A DNA stretch of 13,661 nt from the NCBI GenBank assembly GCA_945873675.1, contig CAMCEP010000050.1:1-13661 (forward strand). Direction: 5' to 3'. Shown one piece after another: positions 1-7,000 of this stretch (position 1 is the stretch's first letter; the number at the start of each line of letters is the position of its first letter). The notes beneath the pieces were generated by a model, which saw only the letters and a list, made by a program, of their open reading frames with translations, was not told the DNA's origin and ran no database searches. Made by a program: the position numbers and the translations under genes. Origin of the DNA: Asaia bogorensis (GTDB taxonomy: Bacteria > Pseudomonadota > Alphaproteobacteria > Acetobacterales > Acetobacteraceae).

Positions 1-657
1 GGCGCGCATGTCACCCTGCTGGCCCGCAGCGCCGGAGAAATTGAAGCCGCCGCCGCCGCCATCCGCGCCAAGGGTGGCGTTGCGGAGGCGCTTGCGCTCG
101 ATGTGAATGATCTGGCCGCGACGGAAGCCGCGATCATGGCAGCCGAGCCCTTCGATATTCTGGTGAACAACGCCGGCACCAATCGCCCCAAACCCTTTAT
201 TGATGTGACGGTTGATGATTTCGATGTGGTGATGGGGCTGAATGTCCGTGCCGCGTTCTTCCTTGCGCAACAGGTGACCAAGCGCCTGCTGGAGGCCAAG
301 CGCCCCGGCTCCATCATCAATGTCTCATCGCAGATGGGGCATGTCGGTGCGCCCAATCGGACGATTTATTGCGCTTCCAAATGGGCGATTGAGGGGCTCA
401 CCAAGGCTATGGCGGTGGAATTGGCGCCGCATGGCATTCGCGTGAATACGCTCTGCCCCACCTTCATCGAAACGCCGCTGACCAAACCCTTCCTGGCCGC
501 ACCTGGCTTTCGGGAACAGGTGGAAGCCAAGATCAAGCTTGGCCGTGTGGGCCAGGTAGAGGATCTGATGGGCGCCATCCTGCTGCTGGCGAGCGATGCC
601 GGCGCGCTGATGACGGGTTCTGCCCTGCTGGTGGATGGCGGCTGGACGGCGGATTAA
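1..657 (+). CDS. SDR-family NAD(P)-dependent oxidoreductase, 5' end cut by window
   Basis: Classical short-chain dehydrogenase/reductase, an NAD(P)-linked alcohol/ketone oxidoreductase of unknown substrate. The reading frame is open from base 1, so the start and the N-terminal TGxxxGIG nucleotide loop lie outside the window; 218 residues are visible. Counting codons from base 1, the strand-4 motif NNAG is at 56-59, the catalytic Ser at 110 (in NVSSQMG), and the YxxxK pair is Tyr123/Lys127, exactly 13 residues after the Ser. The tail after VNTLCP and the final LLVDGGWTAD are typical of the family, so the enzyme looks intact. An Arg just after strand 2 (LLARS) suggests preference for NADP(H); this is inference. 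It is tail to tail with the BLUF gene, and the two stop codons overlap in one TTAA. The specific substrate cannot be told from sequence. Confidence 0.93.
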   Translation, partial: GAHVTLLARSAGEIEAAAAAIRAKGGVAEALALDVNDLAATEAAIMAAEPFDILVNNAGTNRPKPFIDVTVDDFDVVMGLNVRAAFFLAQQVTKRLLEAKRPGSIINVSSQMGHVGAPNRTIYCASKWAIEGLTKAMAVELAPHGIRVNTLCPTFIETPLTKPFLAAPGFREQVEAKIKLGRVGQVEDLMGAILLLASDAGALMTGSALLVDGGWTAD

Positions 658-1079
658 CCATAAATGGCGCGGCGTTCCGGCGGCAGGCGCGACAGGTCGC
701 GGAAGACGGAAAAGGCCGCTGCGGCGCTGGCTTCCTGCATGGCGCCTTCCCGCACCTCGGCCTGGTTCCACATCCAGCTTTGCGGCGGGTCATCGCGCAT
801 GGACCAATCGGGGAAAATCCGCTCCGGCGTATCGCCCACGTAAAGCAACGTCACATCCACATGGCGGTCATCGGCCTGGATGCGCCCGAAGGTTTCGGTC
901 ACGGCAGCGCGGGGTCCTTCCAGCATTTGCATGAACATATCGGCGCGGCAGATCAGCGCGCCGGTCAAACCATTCTGCGCATTCAGGGTGCGCGCGGCAG
1001 TCAGAATGTCATCCAGCATTGGCGCATTGAAGCCGAAGGGGCGAGAGGTATAGATAAGCTGACAAAGACGCATCGGCAT
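654..1079 (-). CDS. Short BLUF-domain blue-light sensor protein
   Basis: A 141-residue protein made almost wholly of a BLUF domain, the FAD-binding blue-light photoreceptor module known from AppA and PixD. The photocycle residues are in place: Tyr10 (LIYTS), Asn33, Gln51 (FMQMLEG), Trp92 and Met94 (PDWSM). Spacing matches PixD apart from one residue missing in the first loop. After the domain (about residue 96) there is only a roughly 45-residue tail with no recognisable output domain, so it should signal through a protein partner, as PixD and other stand-alone BLUF proteins do. The start has no strong Shine-Dalgarno; Met3 at 1073 is an alternative. It is divergent from the FkbM-type gene (67-bp gap) and convergent with the dehydrogenase. 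The fold and flavin binding are confident; the biological role is unknown. Confidence 0.9.
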   Translation of the reverse strand: MPMRLCQLIYTSRPFGFNAPMLDDILTAARTLNAQNGLTGALICRADMFMQMLEGPRAAVTETFGRIQADDRHVDVTLLYVGDTPERIFPDWSMRDDPPQSWMWNQAEVREGAMQEASAAAAFSVFRDLSRLPPERRAIYG

Positions 1080-1146
1080 GGCGCAGTCCCGGATCTCGTT
1101 TAGGGGAGCTTAGGCGAAGCCAAGGGCCAAAGGGGAAAAATTCGTC

Positions 1147-1881
1147 ATGGATGAGGAAAATTTCCACCACTTGCTGCACCGCCCCGGTACTTTGGTGGAT
1201 ATCGGCGCGCATGATGGGCTGCTGACCATCCCGCTCGCGCGCCTGCCTGGCAGCCGCGTGCTGGCCTTTGAACCGCTCCCCAGCGCCTATGCCAGGCTGC
1301 AAGTGGCACTCCGCGCTGCCTTTGGCGAGCCGCCCGCCAATGTGGAATGCCACCATCTGGCGCTTGGTGATCATGAAGGCAGCATCACCCTTGCCATGCC
1401 CGTGCTGGATGGGGTGGCGCAGGAACAATGGGCCAGCACAGCGAAGGATTACGCGGCGCATGTCTCGGCCCGGGTTACGGTGGAACGCTTTACCGTGCCG
1501 ATGCGCACCTTGGATGATTTCGCCCTTGCTGATGTGACCGCCATCAAGCTGGATGCCGAGGGCGCCGAATATGAAATCCTGCGCGGCGCGCGCGAAACCT
1601 TGCTGCGCTGCCGCCCCGTGCTGACGCTGGAAGTGGAAGAACGCCACCGCCAGGGCAGCACCTATGCCGTGCCCGCCTTCCTTGATGCGCTGGGTTATGA
1701 TGTGTTTTTTGAATTGCGGGGTGCCTGGCACCCCATGGCCGATCTGGACCGTGCGACGATGCAGCGCGCTTCGCCCGATCCATCGGTTTTTGAAGCCTCA
1801 GACCCTTATGTTTTTGTGTTTTACGCCCTGCCGCGTGAAGACAGCACCGCGATGCTCGAAACCCTGCGCCGCGCCGGATAG
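1147..1881 (+). CDS. FkbM-family SAM-dependent methyltransferase
   Basis: A 244-residue Rossmann-fold methyltransferase of the FkbM type. S-adenosylmethionine motif I is at residues 17-27 (VDIGAHDGLLT), the ribose-binding acidic residue at 42 (AFEPLPSAY), and the family hallmark KLDAEGAEYEIL at 134-145. FkbM proteins methylate oxygens in polyketides, glycans and other metabolites; the substrate here cannot be read. It lacks the glycosyltransferase or polysaccharide genes that often surround FkbM genes in surface-sugar clusters. The ATG has an AGGGG run at 1131-1135, 11 bases upstream, which is a rather long spacing. The stop is 5 bases from the stop of convergent epmA, leaving no room for a separate terminator. 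Family assignment is confident, function is not. Confidence 0.9.
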   Translation: MDEENFHHLLHRPGTLVDIGAHDGLLTIPLARLPGSRVLAFEPLPSAYARLQVALRAAFGEPPANVECHHLALGDHEGSITLAMPVLDGVAQEQWASTAKDYAAHVSARVTVERFTVPMRTLDDFALADVTAIKLDAEGAEYEILRGARETLLRCRPVLTLEVEERHRQGSTYAVPAFLDALGYDVFFELRGAWHPMADLDRATMQRASPDPSVFEASDPYVFVFYALPREDSTAMLETLRRAG

Positions 1882-1886
1882 GGCGG

Positions 1887-2900
1887 CTATAGCCACATCA
1901 CATCGCCAATCTCGCGCGCGCCTGCAACCAGCATCGCCAGCCGATCAAAGCCAAGCGCGATGCCGCTGGTGGTCGGCATGCCGTGTTCCAGGGCCGCCAG
2001 GAAATCCTCATCAACCTCCCAACCACGCTCACCGCTGATGCGGCGGCGCTCAGTGGTATCGGCAATGAAGCGCGCGCGCTGTTCTGCGGGGTCGGTCAAC
2101 TCGTCAAAGGCATTGGCCAATTCCAGGCCGGCCACGAAAAGTTCAAAGCGGAGCGCCGCGCGCGGGTCTGCCGGGTCGCGCCGCGCGAGGGCTGCTTGCG
2201 GCGCGGGCCAATGGGTCAGGAAAGTCGCGCGCCCGCGCCCGAGATTCGGTTCGATATGTTCCAGCAGCAGGCGAAAGAACAAATCCTCCCACCCCTCATC
2301 CGCGCGGGTGGTGATGCCGGCTGCCTGTGCCGCCGCATGCAGCCGCGCCGCATCGCCCTCGGTTGCCAGAATATCCAGCCCATTGCACCAGCGATCAAAG
2401 GCTTCCGCCATGGTGATGCGTTCAAACGCCAGGCTGAGATCCGTGGTCACCGCGCCATGCGCCACGATGCGCGGCGCGACGGTGCGGACATATTCCTCGG
2501 TCTCCGCCATCAGGCCCTCAAAACCGAGGCCCGGACGATACCATTCCAGCATGGTGAATTCCGGCGCGTGGCGGGGCGAGGTTTCGCCATTCCGCCAGAC
2601 CCGCGCCAATTCAAAGACCGGCCCCGCGCCCGCCACCAATAGCCGCTTCAGCGCCAATTCGGGGGAGGTGCGAAGCCATAGATCGCGCGACGCACCCTGG
2701 CCCAAATGCGCGTCATACCGCGTGGCAAAGGCGCGCAAATGCACCTCGGCCCCCGGGGCTGGCACCAGCGCGGGGGTTTCCACTTCGCGGTAGCCGCGTT
2801 CAGTGAAAAAGGCGCGGGTTTCGGCGGTGAGCCTTGCGCGGCGTTCCAAAAAGGGCAGCCGCGCGGCGAAGGCTTCTGGGTGCCAGGGGGGCAGGGGCAT
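1887..2900 (-). CDS. epmA: EF-P beta-lysine ligase EpmA (GenX/PoxA, LysRS-like)
   Basis: A paralogue of class II lysyl-tRNA synthetase without the N-terminal OB-fold anticodon-binding domain. EpmA activates (R)-beta-lysine with ATP and attaches it to a conserved lysine of elongation factor P, which helps ribosomes through polyproline stretches. From Met at 2900 the protein has 337 residues (E. coli 325). Class II motif 2 is seen at 101-122 (VWRNGETSPR...FTMLEWYR) and motif 3 at 313-327 (GIALGFDRLAMLVAG); the ligand-pocket stretch RTSPELALKRLL is at 77-88. An in-frame start exists at 2972, but its first 24 residues do not look like the family and would overlap epmB by 35 bases, whereas MPLPPWHPEAF aligns with known N-termini. 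It diverges from epmB, its pathway partner. No efp gene is in the window. Confidence 0.93.
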   Translation of the reverse strand: MPLPPWHPEAFAARLPFLERRARLTAETRAFFTERGYREVETPALVPAPGAEVHLRAFATRYDAHLGQGASRDLWLRTSPELALKRLLVAGAGPVFELARVWRNGETSPRHAPEFTMLEWYRPGLGFEGLMAETEEYVRTVAPRIVAHGAVTTDLSLAFERITMAEAFDRWCNGLDILATEGDAARLHAAAQAAGITTRADEGWEDLFFRLLLEHIEPNLGRGRATFLTHWPAPQAALARRDPADPRAALRFELFVAGLELANAFDELTDPAEQRARFIADTTERRRISGERGWEVDEDFLAALEHGMPTTSGIALGFDRLAMLVAGAREIGDVMWL

Positions 2901-2920
2901 TGCTGCGCTTTCAGGGCTGG

Positions 2921-2926
2921 TATAGT
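2921..2926 (+). promoter_or_regulatory. Candidate -10 box of epmB, possibly shared with epmA
   Basis: TATAGT matches the sigma-70 -10 consensus at five of six bases and ends 11 bases before the epmB ATG at 2938. Transcription would then start near 2933, leaving about 5 bases of leader. Read on the other strand, the same core gives TATACC (2919-2924), suitably placed for epmA. The -35 regions are poor on both sides (TTGCTG at 2900-2905 has only a 15-base spacer). Seen in sequence; promoter activity is inferred. Confidence 0.45.
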
Positions 2927-2937
2927 CGAACCGTCCT

Positions 2938-3918
2938 ATGCCCCAGCCCATCGCCCAGGACCAGAGCCGCACACTGCGCAGCCCGCAAGATCTTCTGCGC
3001 GCTGGCCTGGTGGCCGAAGCCGCGCTGCCGGCGCTGGAAGAAGTGGCTGTGCGCTACGCCACTGCCATAACCCCCGCCATGGCCGCCCTGATCACCCCAG
3101 GTGATCCCGCTGATCCGATCGCGCTGCAATATATCCCCGATGCAGCGGAACTGATCTCTGCCCCGCATGAGCTGGAAGACCCGACCGCCGATGCGCCCTT
3201 CACGCCGGTGAAGGGTGTTGTGCATCGCTACCCGGATCGCGCGCTGCTGAAACCCTTGCTCGCCTGCCCGGTCTATTGCCGTTTTTGTTTTCGCCGCGAA
3301 AAGGTCGGCCCCGATGGCGGCCTGCTGACCGAAGCAGAATTGCACGAAGCGCTTGCCTGGTTTGAAGGCAATGCCGCGATCCGGGAGGTGATCCTGACCG
3401 GGGGCGATCCGCTGATGCTCTCGGCCCGGCGGCTCGGCGAAATACTCGGGCGGCTGGCAGGCATGGCGCATATCGAAACACTGCGCATCCATACACGCGT
3501 GCCGGTGGCTGATCCCGCACGGGTGACGGGGGCGCTGGTTGCCGCCATGCGGCAAACGAAGCCGGTCTTTATCGCCGTTCATGCCAATCACGCACGCGAA
3601 TTCACGCCTGATGCCGCAGGGGCGCTGGCGCGGCTGGCCGAAGCAGGCGTGCCTTTACTTGGGCAAACGGTCTTGCTGCGCGGGGTGAATGATGCAGCGC
3701 CCGCTTTGGAAGCGCTGCTGCGCGCGATGATCCGCAACCGTATCAAGCCTTATTACTTGCATAGCCTGGACCCAGCGCCGGGCACGGCGCGGTTTCAGGT
3801 GCCGGAGGATGATGGCCTGGCGCTGATGGCGGCATTGCGCGGGCGGTTGCCGGGTTATGCGCTGCCCTTTTTTGTGCGGGAAACGCCGATGGGGGGCGGG
3901 AAGAAGCCGGTTACATAA
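2938..3918 (+). CDS. epmB: EF-P (R)-beta-lysylation enzyme EpmB / lysine 2,3-aminomutase-like radical SAM protein
   Basis: A 326-residue radical SAM, PLP-dependent aminomutase of the KamA family; E. coli EpmB has 342. The iron-sulfur cysteines are Cys110, Cys114 and Cys117 (CPVYCRFC, the CxxxCxxC signature), the SAM-binding GGDPL is at 155-159, and RIHTRVPV at 183-190 is typical. The C-terminal GGGKK (319-323) corresponds to the PLP-lysine motif of lysine 2,3-aminomutase. The enzyme isomerises alpha-lysine to beta-lysine, the substrate of EpmA, and the divergent epmA next door strongly favours an EpmB role over lysine catabolism. The ATG has no Shine-Dalgarno, yet the N-terminus (LRSPQDLLRAGLV...) looks family-like, so I keep this start; a promoter -10 box just upstream suggests a leaderless message. 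The symbol kamA is also used for such genes. Confidence 0.9.
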   Translation: MPQPIAQDQSRTLRSPQDLLRAGLVAEAALPALEEVAVRYATAITPAMAALITPGDPADPIALQYIPDAAELISAPHELEDPTADAPFTPVKGVVHRYPDRALLKPLLACPVYCRFCFRREKVGPDGGLLTEAELHEALAWFEGNAAIREVILTGGDPLMLSARRLGEILGRLAGMAHIETLRIHTRVPVADPARVTGALVAAMRQTKPVFIAVHANHAREFTPDAAGALARLAEAGVPLLGQTVLLRGVNDAAPALEALLRAMIRNRIKPYYLHSLDPAPGTARFQVPEDDGLALMAALRGRLPGYALPFFVRETPMGGGKKPVT

Positions 3919-4016
3919 GCCGGACCGCGCCCCATCTGGCGTCCCGTATTTCCTTCTCGACAAAGATTGCCTTCTCAGACCAAGCTTCCCCCGCGGCGAC
4001 ATCAGATCGCCCTTTT

Positions 4017-4024
4017 GGGAGAAG
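4017..4024 (+). promoter_or_regulatory. Shine-Dalgarno of the ABC binding-protein gene
   Basis: GGGAGAAG, with GGAG six bases before the ATG at 4028, fixes that start against in-frame codons further upstream that would run into epmB. Two copies of CTTCTC (3953-3958 and 3971-3976) in the leader are exact complements of GAGAAG in this site. Confidence 0.7.
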
Positions 4025-4027
4025 ACA

Positions 4028-5260
4028 ATGGCTCTGAACAGAAGAGATATGTTGAAGGCTGGCGCAGCCGCGCCTTTGGGGGGCTTGCCCTGGCGCAGCG
4101 CCAAGGCGCAAGCCGCCAACACCATCAAGCTTGGCGTCCCCGTGGATATGTCAGGCATGTATCGCGATGTCACCGGCAGCACCTCGGTCGCCGCCGCGCG
4201 GCAAGCGGCGCAGGATTTCGGCCAGCGCGGCTTCAATGTGGAAATCGTCTTCGCTGATCACCAGAACCGCCCCGATGTTGGCGTGAATATCGCGCGCCAA
4301 TGGTTTGACCGTGACGGCGTGGATTGCCTGGTGGATGTCGCCACATCTTCGGTTGCACTCGCGGCCAATGACATCTGCCGTGAGAAAAATAAGGTTCATC
4401 TCAATAGCTCGGCGGCGACATCGGATCTGACCGGCGCGCGCTGCTCCCCCAATATGGTGCACTGGACCTACGACACTTGGATGCTCGCCAATTCGGTGGG
4501 CGGTGCGACGGTGCGCGCCGGTGGCGATGCCTGGTTCTTCATCACCGCCGATTACGCCTTCGGCCATGCGCTGGAACGCGATACGGCCGGCTTTGTGCGT
4601 GCTGCCGGTGGGCGCGTGCTGGGTTCGGTGCGCACGCCCTTTCCGGGAACCTCCGATTTCTCATCCTTCCTGGTGCAGGCACAAGCCAGCCGCGCCAATG
4701 TGATTGGCCTTGCCAATGCGGGGACGGATACGATCAATTGCGTGAAACAGGCGGCTGAATTCGGGCTTAATCGGCGGGGCGTGCGCCTTGCATCATTGCT
4801 GTTGTTCATCACGGAAGTGCATTCGCTGTCCTTGCGAACGGCACAAGGGCTGATCGTGACGGAGAGCTTCTATTGGGATTTGAATGATCGCACCCGCGCA
4901 CTGACGCAGCGCATCCGCCCCCATATCGGCAATGCGGGCTTCGCCAGCACCCATGCCGGCACCTATGCCGGCGCGCTGCATTACCTGAAGGCGGTCGCCG
5001 ATATGGGCGTTGCCGCCGCCAAAGCCGATGGTGCTGGGGCGGTTGCGCGCATGAAGGCGATGCCAACAGATGATGACGCCTTTGGGAAGGGCAGCATTCG
5101 CGCGGATGGCCGCAAGATCCATCCCTCTTTCCTGTTTGAGGTGAAAAAGCCCGAAGAAAGCCGCGGCCCTTGGGATTACTACAAGCTTTTGCAGACCACC
5201 GAAGCCGATAAGGCTTTCCGCCCCTTGGCTGAGGGCGGCTGCAATTTGGTCAGAAGCTGA
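4028..5260 (+). CDS. ABC transporter substrate-binding protein, LivK-like (Peripla_BP_6), Tat-type signal
   Basis: A 410-residue periplasmic solute-binding protein of the branched-chain amino acid/amide group. The N-terminus MALNRRDMLKAG has a twin-arginine pair (Arg5-Arg6) and Lys10 as in Tat signals, a short weakly hydrophobic stretch and an AKAQA-type cleavage site near residue 29. The mature part starts with NTIKLGVPVDMSGMYRD, the usual first strand and ligand loop, and continues with family features such as NSSAATSDLTG, HWTYDTW and FFITADYAFG. The good Shine-Dalgarno fixes the start. No permease (LivH/LivM) or ATPase gene (LivG/LivF) is adjacent on either side, so it must pair with a transporter encoded elsewhere or act alone. 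Such orphan binding proteins are common in Rhodospirillales and Burkholderiales. The ligand cannot be predicted. Confidence 0.9.
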   Translation: MALNRRDMLKAGAAAPLGGLPWRSAKAQAANTIKLGVPVDMSGMYRDVTGSTSVAAARQAAQDFGQRGFNVEIVFADHQNRPDVGVNIARQWFDRDGVDCLVDVATSSVALAANDICREKNKVHLNSSAATSDLTGARCSPNMVHWTYDTWMLANSVGGATVRAGGDAWFFITADYAFGHALERDTAGFVRAAGGRVLGSVRTPFPGTSDFSSFLVQAQASRANVIGLANAGTDTINCVKQAAEFGLNRRGVRLASLLLFITEVHSLSLRTAQGLIVTESFYWDLNDRTRALTQRIRPHIGNAGFASTHAGTYAGALHYLKAVADMGVAAAKADGAGAVARMKAMPTDDDAFGKGSIRADGRKIHPSFLFEVKKPEESRGPWDYYKLLQTTEADKAFRPLAEGGCNLVRS

Positions 5261-5277
5261 ACACCATGCGCTGTCTG

Positions 5278-5305
5278 CGACATCGGGTGGCAAAACCCGA
5301 TGTTG
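5278..5305. terminator. Hairpin between convergent genes, possible bidirectional terminator
   Basis: An 11-bp stem (5278-5288 with 5295-5305, one G-T wobble) closes a 6-base loop GGCAAA. It sits 17 bases after the binding-protein stop and 6 bases beyond the end of the opposing L,D-transpeptidase-like gene. Neither strand has a T-run after the stem, so intrinsic termination is uncertain; it may instead protect 3' ends or work with Rho. Confidence 0.45.
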
Positions 5306-5311
5306 TGGGCT

Positions 5312-5815
5312 TCACGCCATAACCTCAATCGCCGTCAGGCCGTCTGCCAGTACGCGGAGCAGATCACGCTGTTCCAGCGCAATACAGCCCTCGGTCGGGC
5401 TGAAGCCAGGGCGCGCCAGATGCAAGAAAATCGCGCTTCCGCGCGCGCGCGCCACCGGCGCATCATTCCAGCCCAGCACACCAATCACATCGTAAATCGC
5501 ATCAGCGCGCCAAAGTTCTTCGTGGCGTGCCGGATGCGGCAGGCGGATTTGCGTATTGTAATCGGCGTGGGTTGGATCATCGCACCAGCCATCATCGGGC
5601 GCGATGGGCGCGACCGATACTGCGCTGCGCGGCGGCGCTAGACGATCTGCACGATACAATACGCGGCGGAGCGGCAATAAACCTATTGGCGTTGCGCCAT
5701 CACCTTCGCGTTTATCGGTGCGCCTGCCGCCTTTGCCGATGGCGCAACGAAAAATCCCGCCCTGGAAACGCAGCAGCCCATCAGGGCCAAGCTGTGCAAC
5801 GCTGGATGGGTTCAT
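5312..5815 (-). CDS. L,D-transpeptidase (YkuD) domain protein without signal peptide
   Basis: A 167-residue protein of the YkuD/L,D-transpeptidase catalytic fold, which in typical members crosslinks peptidoglycan or attaches proteins to it through a catalytic cysteine. The active-site block is present: His132 (FLHLARP) and Ser139...Gly143-Cys144 (SPTEGCIAL), plus the early GDGATPIG segment (39-45) typical of the fold. The protein begins directly with the domain. No signal peptide, transmembrane helix or LysM domain is seen, so either export is unconventional or the enzyme acts on cytoplasmic muropeptides. It starts 3 bases after the ribA stop codon, so it is almost certainly translated from the ribA transcript. 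Fold assignment is confident; reaction and location are open. Confidence 0.85.
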   Translation of the reverse strand: MNPSSVAQLGPDGLLRFQGGIFRCAIGKGGRRTDKREGDGATPIGLLPLRRVLYRADRLAPPRSAVSVAPIAPDDGWCDDPTHADYNTQIRLPHPARHEELWRADAIYDVIGVLGWNDAPVARARGSAIFLHLARPGFSPTEGCIALEQRDLLRVLADGLTAIEVMA

Positions 5816-5818
5816 CGC

Positions 5819-6976
5819 CTAACCCAGCATATGGCCGAAGCGCCGCGCCTTGGTGTCCAGATAAGCGTCATTCACGCCATTGGGGTCAAACTGATGCGCT
5901 TCGCGGCCCACCACATCAATGCCACAGGCAGCCAAACCCGAAAGCTTGTCAGGGTTATTGGTCAGCAGCCGCACGCGCGAAATGCCAATTTCTTGCAGCA
6001 TGGTCGCTGCCACCAGGAAGTTGCGTTCATCCGCGCCATAGCCAAGCGCGCGATTGGCATCGAGTGTATCAAGCCCGCGATCTTGCAACGTATAGGCGCG
6101 CAGCTTGTTCACAAGCCCAATGCCGCGCCCTTCCTGCGCCAGGTACAGCAGCACGCCACCCATAGGGTCTTCTGCCATGCGCTTGATGGCGCCGCGGAGC
6201 TGCGGCCCGCAATCGCAGCGGAGCGAGCCCAAAAGGTCACCCGTGAAACATTCAGAATGCGCGCGCACCAAGGGTGCTTGCCCGGAAGCGGCGGTCGCTT
6301 CCGGGTCGCCAACCAGAATGGCCAGATGTTCAATCCCGCCATCAGCGGCGCGGAAGGCAATGATGCGCGCTTCCGGCGCTTCTTCCAGCGGCACGCGGGC
6401 TTCTGCCACACGCTTCAGGCTGGAAGCGGCACTGATTGGATAGGTCAGAATATCTTCAGCCGGGACGGACAGCAGAGAAAGCCGTTGTGCCACACCGTGG
6501 GCGGCAGGGGCGACCACCAAGGCCGGCAAAAGCCGCCCAAGCTTGGCCAAGGCGAGCGCTGCTGTTGCAAGTTGCGGCGTGGCGGCTTGTTCAGCTTCAC
6601 CCGGCAGCAGGCTTTCGGCCGTGGGGTCTGCAAAGCCGCGCAGCCTTGCAGGGTCCAGCGCGCCTGCTGGCAGGCGAAGCGCCACGACGGGTTGTTCTTC
6701 TGCCTGCGTCACGGGGCGGCGCAGTACCGCCGCCGCGCGCACCGGCGCCAGCAACAGAACCGGCGCAGCAAGCCCGCCAGTGGCAATATCCGTCAGGCCA
6801 GCCGCACCCAGGGTTTCCGCCGCGCCCACCAGCAAGGCTGTCTCATTCTGGAAAATCACCACTGGCGTCCCGCGGCGCAAATCGGACACGGCGCGATGCA
6901 CGCCGCGCATGGCTAGGCGGCGCGGATCGGGGGCGGGTTCTGGATTTTGCGGCAAAACGCTACCTTGCAGGGACAT
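5819..6976 (-). CDS. ribA: GTP cyclohydrolase II with degenerate RibB-like N-terminal domain
   Basis: First committed enzyme of riboflavin synthesis: GTP to the diaminopyrimidinone ribosyl phosphate, formate and pyrophosphate. With the ATG at 6976 it has 385 residues. The C-terminal half is complete: zinc ligands Cys243, Cys254, Cys256 (CxxxxxxxxxxCxC), the catalytic segment YLAQEGRGIGLVNKLRAY (278-295) and LLTNNPDKL (337-345). The first 180 residues resemble the 3,4-dihydroxybutanone-4-phosphate synthase half of RibBA but have lost the acidic DDEDRENEGD catalytic stretch (here FQNETALLVGAAE), so RibB activity is unlikely. ATG at 6991 and TTG at 7006 are in frame too, but the TTG lies inside a likely -10 box, leaving 6976 (weak GGAA upstream) or 6991. 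It heads an operon with the L,D-transpeptidase-like gene and is divergent from the response regulator. Confidence 0.92.
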   Translation of the reverse strand: MSLQGSVLPQNPEPAPDPRRLAMRGVHRAVSDLRRGTPVVIFQNETALLVGAAETLGAAGLTDIATGGLAAPVLLLAPVRAAAVLRRPVTQAEEQPVVALRLPAGALDPARLRGFADPTAESLLPGEAEQAATPQLATAALALAKLGRLLPALVVAPAAHGVAQRLSLLSVPAEDILTYPISAASSLKRVAEARVPLEEAPEARIIAFRAADGGIEHLAILVGDPEATAASGQAPLVRAHSECFTGDLLGSLRCDCGPQLRGAIKRMAEDPMGGVLLYLAQEGRGIGLVNKLRAYTLQDRGLDTLDANRALGYGADERNFLVAATMLQEIGISRVRLLTNNPDKLSGLAACGIDVVGREAHQFDPNGVNDAYLDTKARRFGHMLG

Positions 6977-7000
6977 GTGATGGGGTTCCATTACGCTTTT

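Noticed and set aside
1009..1731. A 240-codon open frame on the minus strand
   Set aside because: It is antisense to the FkbM-type gene and overlaps the BLUF start; no motif is seen, and the FkbM hallmark is on the other strand.
1960..2793. A 277-codon Ser/Arg-rich open frame on the plus strand
   Set aside because: It is antisense to epmA and of low complexity in Ser, Arg and Ala, as expected for a shadow of a GC-rich gene.
5831..6916. A 361-codon open frame on the plus strand
   Set aside because: It is antisense to ribA, whose zinc and catalytic motifs are unmistakable; the translated shadow has no family features.
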